A stretch of DNA of 64,000 nt from Ottelia alismoides (GCA_037367405.1 JAZKJV010000295.1:1054001-1118000); one strand, 5' to 3'. Positions 20,465 through 33,257 are shown, counted from the first letter of the stretch. Numbers and translations: made by a program. The notes: generated by a model from the sequence alone, not told the origin.

Positions 20465-23400
20465 TGATGAATGCGAAATCTGCCTCTTTAATAATGATGA
20501 ATTGTAGTATAGGAGACAGAAAACGATTCAACAAAAACCATAATTTTTGAATGTTGTGGAGTATTTTTACTTGGCAAGTCTACCAAGGTCGAACATAGGG
20601 ACATGAGCTACTCTATCTATTTATTGAATTTCGATCAGTTTAGAGCATGTGTGAATCATTTCTCAATTGCAGGCCTTCATGCAGATGCACAAGATGCATT
20701 ATGCATATTACAATGCAATAAAATGTTGTGTGCATTTTTTAGTTGATTTTTATGCTATTATAAAATGATGCGAGAGAGAAATGCAAAGATTAATTATAAG
20801 CAGAATAAAGGATTACAAAAATTCCTGAAAAGATCTTTTGAATTGTGCAACAGAAAGTAGATTGAAATCAGAGTCATTTTAAGCATAATAATGTGAGAAA
20901 ACATCTACTTTATGACAAGGCATTGGAGCAAGAGTCATCATCTAACAAAAAAAATCACTTCATTTAAAATGGTGTCAGATGAGAAAATTAAACATGCCAT
21001 AATATATAGGATGAAACAAGGAACAAAACGACACTAAAATCATGCAATTTGGATCTACAATGCTTAAGATATGCTAAAAACAATGCAGGGGCACAATTGT
21101 AACAAAAATGCAAGAAATAAAAATATAAATATTACAAATTAGGCCCTGGAGGGACCCATTTGTAATGTTCAAAAATTGTCTGGGGTCCTTTGTAATTTTT
21201 CTATTGCACGCAAGGACCAAATTGTAAATCTTCAAACTCGCGAGGGCCTTCCTATAAAATACCCCATGCGCACACGTGAGGCACACGCCTGGGGGACTTG
21301 TATGTAATTATTAGAAATTCTGGGGTCTGACTTGCAAATTACCCAAGCCCTCACGTGGGGCGAACGTGAGGGACCTAGGCTTGAGAGGCATCTCTGGCTC
21401 AGGCTACGAGGCATCACATGGAGGATCGACAAGAGTTCGGAGGATCCGAGCGTGGAGGCTATGCATAAGGCTCAGATAAGACACGTGTCTTGATCTAGAT
21501 CGTCCGATCCAGATGATCGGACGACACCTGTGCCATCTTCTCCGCCGCAGGCCACCGGAGGAGGCGAGACTCCGGCAACCTGCGGGTTGCTCCGTCGTGC
21601 TCCGTAGGATAGTCTGAAGGTCGGGGAAGTTTGCTGGAGGTCTGGCGGAGGTCCTGGAGCCAAGGCGAAGCTTCGTTGTTGTCTAGAGGTGCTCGGCGGA
21701 GCATGCTCGTTGGAGGAGGAGCTCGAGACCAGCGGGGAAGCATGATATCCGACTAATGAAGTCCTGCAGGGTTAATTTCTAGCCGAAGTGTGCCTTTGAA
21801 TGTGTGTGAGTGATTTGTGAGGTGAATGGGAGGCCCTGGAGCGACGGGAAGTGGAGGCCAACTGCTCCTTCTCCGGCGAAGTGGAGGAGGAGATGGGTCG
21901 GAGCAGGGGAGGTTTTGGGGAAGAGAATTGGGGTCGGCGAGGATGAGGGAGATGTGGCGGAGGTATTTGGATGGTCTGTGGCCGATAAAAGTGGGTGAGA
22001 GTGCCGGAAAAATTAATAGAAATTAAGAAAAAAGAAAGGGGAAGGGGACCTCGTCGGATAGGGAAACCCGGTGGAGGAGGCGGCTTGTGCTGGGTCTTGA
22101 GGAGGTCCGGGGGTTGTCGCTCGGTCTGGTCAGCAATGCCAGAGAGCTCAGCGGACACTGGAGGTGTCGCGACATGGTCGGGAAGGCCATGGATCACACC
22201 TGGGTGTCGCAACCATTATCGTCTCCAAGACCGCCTTCCACTGTCATCGGAGGACGGAGGAAGCTAGGGCAGACCCCCGTGAAGTGGTGGATGGAGGTGA
22301 AGTGCGACGGAGGAAGGGTTTTTATAGGGCAGAGTTTGAGGCGTTTCAGTTGGTGAGGGTGAGTGTTTGAATGGGTATAATGAAGGCTGGGAGTAATGGA
22401 GAGGGTTGATGGGGGTTACGCGAGGAAGACAGAGCGAAGGGCTATGAGGGGCGGTTGTTAGATGGTGGAGAAGGTGATCGGAGGAGTGGCCAGAAATGGA
22501 AGGGGCGTGGCTGGCGCGAGGTGAAACGACTGGGAAGGGGGGTTACGACCGAGGAAGATGACTTGAGGGTCGTTGGATATAAAGATCCAATGGCCCGGAT
22601 GTAGGCACTAGTGAAGGATTGCAATTAGATCCTTAGGATATGATCAGACAGCCGATATCAAGGCACTGCTGAATGGATAGGATGCGATCTGGAGGAGGTC
22701 CAACGGTGGGAGAAAAAGAGGAGACATGGGTGAATGAGAGGAGTAGGATGAGATGCGATCGAGCGGCTATGGAAAAGGGGTGACATGGCACGCGGAGAGC
22801 CATAGGATAGGAGGTGAGATGTAACGGCTGTGGATGGGGCGCTAGGGGCGGTGAGGATTTGATCTGGAGGAAGATCGAACGACTGAGGGTGAAGCGGAGA
22901 TGGAGGGCTGAGATGGAGGCAGATAGAAGGAGATCTGACGGTCAAGAGCGGTGACGGGTGGAGGAAGGAGGAGCGGTCGTGTGGCGGCTCCAGAGAGCGC
23001 CACGTGGTTGCTCTAGAAAATTCAGAAATATAAAAACTAAGAAAAATATAAAAGAATTAGTTAGATGAAAAAATAGAAAAAATTCAAAACATGAAAGTTT
23101 TTCGTCTCGATGAGATCTACAAGTTTTATGCTGGACAAAAAGCCAAAAGAGGTTATTTATACAAAAAGTATTTTTAGGGGTATTTTTAAGGGGTTAAAAA
23201 CACCGATTTTTTTTGTTTTGCATTGTTTTTTGTATTTCTTAGCTCTTTAAGGGGTTAGGAAATTATAGACAATTGTTTCGCCTAATTTTTAGGGGTTTTT
23301 GATGAGAAAAATAACTACAAAAATAAATAATAGTAATTAAATACAATTAATTAAGGTTAATTATACACAATATAATACAAGATAAAAAGGAGGATTTAAT

Positions 23401-23474
23401 GGTGAATTTTATTGGTTTGATTAAGCCAGGGGTTTAATAATTGACTTTTAGCATGATGAATACGAGATTCATCA
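20465..23474 (-). repeat. LTR 1 of the LARD, 3010 bp
   Basis: Starts TGATGAATGCGAAATCTGCC and ends GAGATTCATCA; the ends TGATGAAT/ATTCATCA form an 8-bp inverted repeat. It contains a GC-rich block (about 21480-22990) and AT-rich ends. Overlapping open frames in the GC-rich block recur at the same relative place in the other two LTRs. Confidence 0.85.
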
Positions 23475-25972
23475 TACCCCTATACTTAAGCCATGCTCGT
23501 CCTCGAGCATCTAAAGAATGAAGGAGTCAGATTAATTCCTGACCGTTCAAGTGAAGATTTCAAGGCTCAATCTTTCGAAGACCCTTAATTTAAGTGATCC
23601 TAAAAATTCTGAGTTTATCCAAGCCTTAGTCAGAAGGAATCCAACATCTCTAATTATCAGACTCTCTTTTTTTGCATATAATATAAGGATATGAAATTAA
23701 GTGTACTGCATTTCATGAGAGTCAAGTCGAGGCATCACTTGAAGTTCCAGTCCCAAAGACTCTCTTCTAGACCTTATCCTCAATACTAGGGAATAAGTCT
23801 ATTCTTGCTTCAGTCAACCGTCTCATTAGTTCGTCATACTTGAAATATAGATGGACGGCCAGATGATGGAGGGAATAGGATTGTGTCTATTTTTCTCTCC
23901 CTCACATTGGAACAAGGGGCCTCTCGAGTGCCTTTTTACTCAACACAATTAGATTTTTAGCTTGTTTATCAATGTGTCCGTCAAGAGAATTTGAGTCGTC
24001 TGCACTTATTTTTCTGGGAGTACACTGGAGTGTGTCTCTTTTGAGTATCTAAGATACCTTCGACACCCAGACTTGTATCGCTTACGATGTAGAGCCCTTT
24101 TATGGTGCCAACCTGACTCCTTGATCCTAATTAGCGCTTGATCCAAGTGGATACTTTTGAAAATGTTTGGGAGCGCTCGCCATTGGTGGAAGCTCTTTTT
24201 GTATTTTGACTTTGGATGATAGAGCATTTCTTTGACATTTCTTTTATTTTCTTTTGTTGGCTAGCTCCACTGCTTTTTCCAAAAATTGGCGCACACTGAT
24301 CAACAATTATCATTAAGTTTCATCACACCCTGGCACATAGGTATATATCAAAGAGATAGCATATGAACTTGTTCACATACTGGCTAGGGTTTTGCTGACA
24401 CTCAGGTTTTCTGAAGCCTTCATTAACTTTATCCCATCCTCAAATATCATTAGATCGGGTCTAAACTCAAATCTCTCGTCCTAGTTCCTCAAGTGATACT
24501 CAACTCATCTCATCAATCATGCAGTTGTGACAGTGGTTGTGATGATCATATTTTTTAGAGGGTAGAGATGAAGAGGGTAATATAGCGTTCAAATCTTTCA
24601 AACCAGAGAAGTGTGGATAATTAAGTTTTTTAAAAATCCTAATGACTAAGGTATGTTAACTCATACTCTTTAGATCACCGAAATCCAGTGTCCTCGAAAT
24701 CCTTAAGCCTTGAGTGAATGTGAGTGTGTTAGGAATACACCAACTCCTTAGTTAGTGATTTTTTTTTGTGATTTTTGTTTTTGAAAATTTTTATGGATTT
24801 TAATTTTCATTTTTTAACTCTTTGGAGAGACAATGTCTGGCCCGGGCTCAAATGAATAAAAGAATCTACTCTCAACCAGTTTGGGTGTAAGTACGGGCCG
24901 TTGGACGGACCCGTGTTACTTGAGGACGGAGCCATATACATTGTCCTCTAAACCACCCACTCTGCTAAGGAAGACCGAAGTTCCCTCACTGAAAGTATCT
25001 ACTAAGCCTAGTAGTCAGAAAAGTTTTTTATTTTTCAAATTTTTATGGAGTTTTTTTAAAAGGGTTATTTACACAAATTAATCCCTCAATTTTAAGAAAA
25101 TATTTTTACAAGATTTTTACAAAACTCGGTTCGCAGGTAATACTAAAATCAAGCTCGAAAAAGATTTTTCAAAAAGTTTTAAAAATACGAGCTATGGCTA
25201 AAGTAAATATACAATAATATACGGTATACCCCCCTTATACTTATTTTCTGCTATGTCCTCATAGCACAAGTGATATGAATCCATGGCTCGGTTAAATATA
25301 GGGTGATATAGCAGAACTGAGGAGGTGGATCCCCCTACGTAGGTCAAAAAATGACCTAAGTACAAGAAGAAAATGCGGGATGGATGATATGCGGGTCCCC
25401 CCTATACTTAGGCTACAAATAGCCTAAATAAGGTATCTGAGTTAGGGGGGTCTGTGTTTGGAGGAGTATTTACACTATGATAGAAGGGCGGAGGGGAGGA
25501 TTGTATTTTTACAAAAGAGGGCGATCGGGGAGAGAGAGAGTGAGTGAGTGTGAAATATACAGAGAGATGGGGTTGAATGTATATGTACAAGTGTATGTGG
25601 GGGGATAGATCATCCAGTGATCTATTTTTTTTACAACATGCAAGCCCTCTAATGAGGATTGTTAAATGCACATGCAATATTTTTTTACAGTATGCAAATG
25701 CAGGCAGACTGCTAAAAATTCCTAAAAATTCTCCACCAAGTCTTTTGCGGTCTCTTCAGCTGGAGCTCCCAATTCCACGCCTTCATGGAGATCAAGCGTC
25801 GTCGATCTTCATGGGCCCTGCCACGAAAGAGAAATGTTATAAAAATAGAGAGGAATTAACCGTAGAAATGATGCACGAACGGAAGGTGAATCTGGAAAAT
25901 ATTCAACACAAAAATAAATCAAAATTAATTAAATAAATAAAGTTGAGCCGTGTCCCCGGCAATGACGCCATT
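23475..25972 (-). mobile_element. LARD interior, non-coding
   Basis: About 2.5 kb with no long open frame on either strand and no gag, protease, RT or integrase motif. It begins next to the left LTR with TACCCCTATACTTAAGCC, the complement of a purine tract (GTATAGGGGTA), and ends with the primer site. A mobilising partner would have to supply all proteins. Confidence 0.8.
25953..25970 (-). promoter_or_regulatory. Primer binding site, tRNA-Asp-like
   Basis: The minus strand reads TGGCGTCATTGCCGGGGA two bases inside the LTR. It fits the 3' end of plant tRNA-Asp with two changes. tRNA-Asp priming is known for Athila-type gypsy elements. Confidence 0.75.
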
Positions 25973-28900
25973 TGCTGAATGCGAAATCCGTCTCTTTAAT
26001 AATGATGAATTGTAGTATAGGAGGCAGAAAACGATTCAACAAAAACCACAATTTTTTAATGTTGTGGAGTATTTTTACTAGGAAAGTCTACCAAGGTCGA
26101 ACACAGGGACACGAGCTACTCTATCTATTTATCGAATTTCGATCAGTTTAGAGCATGTGTGAATCATTTCTCAATTACATGCCTTCATGCAGATGCACAA
26201 GATGCATTATGCAAATTACAATGCAATAAAATGATGCATGCATTTTTTAGTTGATTTTTATGCTATTATAAAATGATGCGAGAGAGAAATGCAAAGATTA
26301 ATTATAAGCAGAATAAAGGATTACAAAAATACCCGAAAAGATCATTTAAATTGAGCAACAGAAAGTAGATTGAAATCATGGTCATTTTGAGCATAATAAT
26401 GTGAGAAAACATCTACTTTATGACAAGGCATTGGAGCAAGAGTCATCATTTAACATAAAAATCACTTCATTTAAAATGGTGTCAGATGAGATAAGTAAAC
26501 ATGTCATAATGTAGAGGATGAAACAAGGAACAAAACGACACTAAAATCATGAAATTTGGATCTACAATGCTCAAGTTATGCTAAAAACAATGTAGGGGTA
26601 TAATTGTAATAAAAATGAAAGAAATAAAAAGATAAATATTACAAATCGGCCCCTGGAGGGACCCATTTGTAATTTCCAAAAACCGCCTGGGGTCCTTTGT
26701 AATTTTTCCATTGCGCGTAGAGATCAAATTGTAAATCTTCAAACCCGTGAGGGCCTTCCTGTAAAATACCCCAGGCGCACACGTGAGGCACGCGCCTGGG
26801 GGACCTGTATGTAATTGTCAGAAATTCCTGGGTCTGACTTGCAAATTACCCAAGCCCTCACGTGGTATGCACGTGAGGGACCTAGGCTCGGGAGGTGTCT
26901 CTAGCTCGGGCTATGTGGCATCACATGGAGGCTCGGCAAGAGGTTCGGAGGATCCGAGCCTGGAGGCTATGCATAAGGCTCGGATAAGCCACGTGTCTTG
27001 ATCTAGACCGTCTGATCTAGATGATCGGACGGCACCTATACCATCTTCTCCACCGTAGGCCACCGGAGGGGCGGGACTCCGGCGACCTGCGGGTTGCTTT
27101 GCTGTGCTCCGTAGGATAGTCTGAAGGTCGGGGATGTTTGCTGGAGGTCTGGCGGAGGTCCTGGAGCCAAGGCGCAGCTCCGTTGTTGTCTGGAGGTGCT
27201 CGGCGGAGCATGATCATTGCAGGAGGAGCTCGAGACCGACGGGGAGGCACGATATCCGACTAATGAAGTCTTGCAGGATTAATTTCTAGCCGAAGTGTGC
27301 CTTTGAATGTAAGTGAGTGATTTGTGAGGTGAATGGGAGGCCCTGGAGCGACGGGAAGTGGAGGCCAACTGCTCCTTCTCCGGCGAAGTGGAGGAGGAGA
27401 TGGGTCGGAGCGGGGGAGGTTCTGGGGCAGAGAAGGAGGGTCGGCGAGGATGAGGGAGATGTGGCGGAGATATTTATATGGTCTGTGGTCGATGAAAGTG
27501 GGTGAGAGTGTCGGAAAAATTAAGAGAAGTTAAGGAAAATGATAGGGGAAGGGGACCTCGTCGGAGAGGGGAACTCGGTGGAGGAGGCAGCTTGTGTTGG
27601 GACTTGAGGAGGCCCGGGGGTCGTCGTCCAGTCTGGTCAGCCGTGCCAAAGAGCTCAGCGGACACCGGAGGTGCCGCGACATGGCCGAGAAGACCATGGA
27701 TCACACCTGGGTGTCGCGACCATTATCGCCTCGACAAGGCCGCCCGCCCTCCGCTGTCACCGGAGGGCAGAGGAAGCTAGAGCGGACCCCTGTGAAGTGG
27801 TGGATGGAGATGAAGTGCGGCGGAGGAAGGATTTTTATAGGCAGAGTTTGAGGTGTTTCAAGTGGTGAGGGTGAGTGTTTGAATGGGTATAATGAAGGCT
27901 GGGAGTGATGGAGAGGGTTGATGGGGGTTACGCGAGGAAGACGGAGCGAAGGACTATGAGGGGCGGTCATTAGATGGTGGAGAAGATGATCGGAGGAGTG
28001 GCCAGAAATGGAAGGGTGCGTGGCTGACGCGAGGTGAAACGGCTGGGAAGGGGGGTTACGGAGGAGGAAGACGACTTGTGGGCCGTTGGATCTTTAAAAA
28101 TCCAACAGCCCGAATGTAGGTGCTAGTGAAGGGTTGCGATTAGATCCTTAGGATATGATCATACGGTCGAGATCAAGGCGTAGCTGGATGGATAGGATGC
28201 GATCTGGAGGAGATCCAACGGCGAGAGAAAAAAGGAGGCGTTGGTGAATGAGAGGCGTAGGATGAGATGCGATCGAGCGACTATGGGAAAGGGGTGATGT
28301 GGCACGTGGAGAGCCATAGGCTAGGAGGTGAGATCTAACGGTTGTGGATGAGGCGCTAGGGGGCGGTGAGGATTTGATCTGGAGGAAGATCGAACGGCTG
28401 AGCGTGAAGAGGAGATGGAGGGCTGAGATGTAGGTAGATAGAAGGAGATCTGACGGTTAGGAGTGGTGACGGGTGGAGGAAGGAGAGGCCGCGTGGCGGC
28501 TCCAGAGAGCGCCACGTGGCTGCTCCAGAAAATTCAAAAATATAAAAACAAAGAAAAATAAAAAAGAATTAGTTAGAGGAAAAAATAGGAAAAAGTCAAA
28601 ACATGAAAGTTGTTCGTCTCGTGAGATCTACATGTTTAATGTTGGACAAAAATCCAAAGAGGTTATTTATACAAAAAATATTTTTGGGGGTATTTTTAAG
28701 GGGTTAAAAACACCGATTTTTTTTGAATTGTTTTTGTATTTTTTAGCTCTTTAAGGGGTTACGAAATTATAGACAATTGTTTCACCTAATTTTTAGGGGT
28801 TTTTGATGAGAAAAATAATTACAAAAATAAATAATAGTAATTAAATACACTTAATTAAGGTTAATTATACACAATATAATACAAGATAAAAAGGAGGATT

Positions 28901-28976
28901 TAATGGTGACCTTTATTGGTTTGATTAAGCCAGGGGTTTCATAATTGACTTTTAGCATGATGAATACAAGATTCAT
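25973..28976 (-). repeat. LTR 2 of the LARD
   Basis: Starts TGCTGAATGCGAAATCC and ends GAATACAAGATTCAT, lacking the final CA. Collinear with LTR 1 throughout, with scattered substitutions and small indels. Confidence 0.85.
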
Positions 28977-31955
28977 TGAATGTGAAATCTGCATCTTTAA
29001 TAATGATGAATTGTAGTATAGGAGGCAGAAAATGATTCAACAAAAACCACAATTTTTGAATGTTGTGGAGTATTTTTACTTGGCAAGTTTACCAAGGTCG
29101 AACACAGGGACATGAGCTACTCTATCTTTTTATCGAATTTCGATCAGTTTAGAGCATGTGTGAATCATTTCTCAATTACAGACCTTCATACAGATGCACA
29201 AGGTGCATTATGCAGATTACAATGCAATAAAATGATGCATGCATTTTTAGTTGATTTTTATGCTACTATAAAATGATACGAGAGAGAAATGCAAAGATTA
29301 ATTATAAGCAGAATAAAGGATTACAAAAATGCCCGAAAAGATCATTTAAATTGAGCAACAGAAAGTAGATTGAAATCATGGTCATTTTGAGCAGAATAAT
29401 GTGAGAAAACATCTACTTCATGACAAGGCATTGATGCAAGAGTCATCATCTAACATAAAAAATCACTTCATTTAAAATGATGCCAGATGAGAAAATTAAA
29501 CATGCCATAATATATAGGATGAAACAAGGAACAAAACGACACTAAAATCATGCAATTTGGATCTACGATGCTCAAGTTATGCTAAAAACAATGCAGGGGC
29601 ATAATTGTAATAAAAATGCAAGAAATAAAAGATAAATATTACAAATAGGTCCCTGAGGGGACCCATTTGTAATTTTCAAAAACCGTATGGGGTCCTTTGT
29701 AATTTTTCCATTGCGCACAAGGACCAAATTGTAAATCTTCAAACCCACGAGGGCCTTTCTGTAAAATACCCCAGGAGCACACGTGAGGCACATGCCTGGG
29801 GGATCTATATGTAATTATCAGAAATTCTCGGATGTGACTTGCAAATTACCCAAGCCCTCACATGGGGTGCACGTGAGGGACCTAGGCTCGGGAGGCGTCT
29901 CTGGCTCGGGCTACGTGGCATCACATGGAGGCTCGGCAAGAGGTTCGGAGGATCCGAGCCTGTAGGCTATGCATAAGGCTCGGATAAGACACGCGTCTTG
30001 ATCTAGACCGTCCGATCCAGATGATCGGATGGCACATGTACCATCTTCTCCGCCGCAGGCCACCGGAGGAGGCGGGACTCCGGCGACCTGCGGGTTGCTC
30101 CGCCGTGCTCCGTAGGATAGTCTAAAGGTCGGGGAAGTTTGCTGGAGGTATGGTGGAGGTCCTGGAGCCATGGCGAAGCTCCTTTGTTGTCTCGAGGTGC
30201 TCGACGGAGCATGGTCGTTGGAGGAGGAGCTCGAGACCGGCGGGGATGCACGATATCCGACTAATGAAGTCCTGCAGGTTAATTTCTAGCCAAAGTGTGC
30301 CTTTGAATGTGCGTGAGTGATTTGTGAGGTGAATGGGAGGCCCTGGAGCGACGGGAAGTGGAGGCCAACTGCTCCTTCTCCGACGAAGTGGAGGAGGAGA
30401 TGGGTCGGAGCGGGGGAGGTTCTGGGGAAGAGAAGGGGGGTCAGCGAGGATGAGGGAGATGTGGCGGAGGTATTTGGATGGTCTGTGGCCGATGAAAGTG
30501 AGTGAGAGTGTCGGAATTATTAAGAGAAGTTAAGGAAAAAGAAAGGGGAAGGGGACCTCGTCGGAGAGGGGAACTCGGTGGAGGAGGCGGCTTGTGCTGG
30601 GCCTTGAGGAGGCCCAGGGGTCGTCGCCCAGTCTGTTTAGCCATGCCAAAGAGCTCAGCGGACACTGGAGGTGCCGTAACCTGGGTGTCGCGGCCATTAT
30701 CACCTCGACAAGGCCGCCCTCCACTGTCACCGGAGGGCAGAGGAAGCTAGAGCAGACCCCCGTGAAGTGGTGGATGGAGATGAAGTGCGGGTGAGGAAGG
30801 GTTTTTATAGGCAGAGTTTGAGGCATTTCAGGTGGTGTGGGCGAGTGTTTGAATGGGTATAATGAAGGCTGGGAGTGATGGAGAGGGTTGATGGGGGTTA
30901 CGCAAGGAAGACGGGGCGAAGGGCTATGAGGGGCGGTCTTTAGATGGTGGAGAAGATGATCGGAGGAGTGGCCAGAAATGGAAGGGTGTGTGGCTGGCGC
31001 GAGGTAAAACGGCTGGGAAGGGGGTTACGGAGGAGGAAGACAACTTGCGGGTCGTTGGATCTAAAGATCCAACGGCCCGGATGTAGGCGCTAGTGAAGGG
31101 TTGCGATTAGATCCTTAGGATATGATCAGACGGTCGAGATCAAGGTGCTACTGGATGGATAGGATGCGATCTAGAGGAGATCCAACGGTGGGAGAAAAAG
31201 AGGAGACGTGGGTGAATGAGAGGCGTAGGATGAGATGCGATCCAGCGGCTATGGGAAAGGGGAGACGTGGCACGCGGAGAGCCATAGGATAGGAGGTGAG
31301 ATCTAACGGTTGTGGATGAGGCGCTAGGGGGCAGCGAGGATTTGATCTGGAGGAAGATTGAACGGCTGAGGGTGAAGCAGAGATGGAGGGCTGAGATGGA
31401 GGCGGATAGAAGGAGATCTGACGGTCAGCAGCGGTGACAGGTGGAGGAAGGAGGAGCGGCCGCGTGGCGGCTCCAGAGAGCGCCACATTGCTGCTCCAGA
31501 AAATTCAGAAATATAAAAATAAAGAAAAATAAAAAAGAATTAGTTAGAGGAAAAAATAGGAAAAAGTCAAATCATGAAAGTTGTTCGTCTCGATGAGATC
31601 TACAAGTTTCATGTTGGACAAAAAGCCAAAAGAGGTTATTTATACAAAAAGTATTTTTGGGGGTATTTTTAAGGGGTTAAAAAGATCGATTTTTTGTTTT
31701 GAATTGTTTTTGTATTTTTTAGCTCTTTAAGGGGTTAGGAAATTATAGACAATTGTTTTACCAAATTTTTAGGGGTTTTTGATGAGAAAAATAATTACAA
31801 AAATAAATAATAGTAATTAAATACAATTAATTAAGGTTAGTTATACACAATATAATACAAGATAAAAAAGGAGGATTTAATGGTGAATTTTATTTATTTG
31901 ATTAAGCCAGGGGTTTAATAATTGACTTTTAGTACGATGAATACGAGATTCATCA
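28977..31955 (-). repeat. LTR 3 of the LARD, abutting LTR 2
   Basis: Starts TGAATGTGAAATCTGC, lacking the first three bases TGA of the family end, and finishes GAGATTCATCA followed by TSD GTAAA. A deletion of about 35 bp near 30680 distinguishes it from the other two. Confidence 0.85.
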
Positions 31956-31960
31956 GTAAA

Positions 31961-32568
31961 TTACTAAGAAAAAAAGCACCAATTATGCATCGATTCCCAA
32001 TTAAAGGCCTCATTTTTGAAATGATATAAAGAGTGTGCCAAAATTTCAACTTTAGGCTTTAACATCGACATGGAAGAGTTGTGGAAGTTTACAGAAACAT
32101 TATTGAAGAAAAAAATTTAGATCAAAAAAAATTAAGATCGAACCCCTTATTGTTATGTTTTCAAAATAAGGCTCTACTTGAGAATCGAGGTATAGTTGGA
32201 ACTTTTTTTTGTAATTTACTCTAATTTTCTTCCTGCATTTGAAATGACTCTAAAACACATTATATTACATGTAACCCATTAATATATTTAGATGTTTGTT
32301 TTACACATTGATAAATATGTCTATGATACACAGACAAATTTTTAATAATACGGATATTCGTATCCGTATCCACCAAAAAAATGTGTAACCATATATGTAT
32401 TTGTATCCTCAAAAAAATAAAAATGGTATCCGTATTCATATCTATATCCACTAAAAATTAAAAATCCATATCCATATCCGTCAAAATAAAAAAACATATT
32501 TATATCCTTTTAAAAATGGATACGATGGCGGTCAGTTATAGATATATCAACATCCAGTTGCATTCCTA
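31961..32568. mobile_element. TAGGGATGCAAAT hAT-like element, right half (split copy)
   Basis: Carries many TATCCGTATCC-type words and ends CCAGTTGCATTCCTA, the inverse of the TAGGAATGCAACTGG-type terminus. It pairs with the left half at 20125-20459. The 8-bp flanks of the rejoined element (20117-20124 and 32569-32576) do not match, so its original insertion site has been altered. Confidence 0.6.
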
Positions 32569-32572
32569 GAGG

Positions 32573-32910
32573 ATTGCGGATGCATTGGTATGCTCCTTTG
32601 AAGGTAAAGTTTCACGCGGTTAATGAGGAGAAAGGGGTCAATTATCTTGATTTACATAAATAGATGGAGTATTCATTTGAATAATACATGTCTAATTTGT
32701 TATTACAAAATGATGAAGTGGATCATCTCTTTTTTCGTGTGTCCACTAGCATTGATGGTAAGGACGTTAATGGGGTTTAACATGGGTGATACAAGTCGCA
32801 TTGATTGTTTTCAAGAAGGGTTGTTGTATGAGATTCAAGCATTTAGGTGTCAAGATCAGAGTCGACCATGGGCAATTTTATACGTGCTTGGACTCAAAGG
32901 AACTTAGTGA
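32573..32910 (+). pseudogene. L1 LINE C-terminal (zf-RVT) fragment
   Basis: Plus-strand broken frames read KVKFHAV, WSIHLNNTCLICYYK and DEVDHLFFR, matching the order of the zinc-binding region at the end of plant L1 ORF2 (lysine-valine-lysine-phenylalanine, a Cys-x2-Cys pair, then DHLFFHCP). No other part of the LINE is present nearby. Confidence 0.6.
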
Positions 32911-33115
32911 GAGGAGTGTTTTATAGATGTTCATGCATGAGAGATACTATGTCAGAATTCATCGCCTTCTCACATTGAATTCTGACACTGCCTTTCTTTT
33001 TCAGTTTTTTATTTGTCTTGGTTGCTGTGATTCTTCTTATGCTAGTACTCAAGAAGGGAAAAAATCTCTATAAGGAAGTTGGAGTCAGTTCTTGACTTCT
33101 ATGAATTTCTCACAG

Positions 33116-33257
33116 GCAAGGATCGCCTAGGAAGAGGAGACGCCATGTTTCAGGAATGAAGGGCAAAGAGAGGTTTCGATCCGAGGAAGCATTCTATGAG
33201 AATCCTTTACCTGATTGCTTGTGTAAGCAGACAACTGATAGAGGAACAGTGTTGTAA
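33116..33257 (+). CDS. O-fucosyltransferase-family protein, terminal exon
   Basis: After the acceptor TTTCTCACAG, one base (G) completes the split arginine codon from 9885-9886. The exon then reads QGSPRKRRRHVSGMKGKERF, RSEEAFYENPLPDCLCK and ends QTTDRGTVL then TAA at 33255-33257. This matches the conserved extreme C-terminus of one plant O-fucosyltransferase subfamily, in which a basic 'GSPRKR' stretch precedes 'RSEEAFYENPLPDCLC'. The phase agreement with the exon 23 kb upstream supports a single gene. Alternative: an orphaned exon if splicing has failed. Confidence 0.8.

Larger units (their letters stand above)
20465..31955 (-). mobile_element. Coding-free gypsy-type LTR element (LARD) with three LTRs
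   Basis: Layout: LTR 20465-23474, interior 23475-25972, LTR 25973-28976, LTR 28977-31955. A single 5-bp TSD, GTAAA, flanks the whole unit (20460-20464 and 31956-31960). Orientation is minus: the primer site (complementary to tRNA-Asp, as in Athila/Tat-type gypsy elements) lies left of the middle LTR, and the purine tract lies right of the left LTR. No gag or pol is present, so the element is non-autonomous, and its LTRs are longer than its interior. The second and third LTRs abut directly with no interior between them. It split a hAT-like element. Confidence 0.85.
9887..33115 (+). other. 23.2-kb intron of the O-fucosyltransferase-like gene
   Basis: Donor CG|GTATGTATC at 9886/9887 and acceptor TTTCTCACAG|GCAAGG at 33115/33116. 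The arginine codon is split CG|G, and the protein continues in phase into the expected C-terminal tail. Between lie, in order: a truncated copia with 3' LTR, the 5' part of an RTE LINE split by a full-length copia, a hAT-like element split by a triple-LTR coding-free LTR element, and an L1 scrap. Only about 0.9 kb (mainly 9887-10199 and 32911-33115) is not assigned to a transposon. Whether the transcript is still spliced correctly cannot be told from sequence. Confidence 0.75.

Noticed and set aside
21472..22945. Open frames of 60-146 residues in the LARD LTR as candidate genes
   Set aside because: They lie in a repeated LTR, overlap on both strands and show no domain. Only the positional conservation of one frame is reported as a finding.
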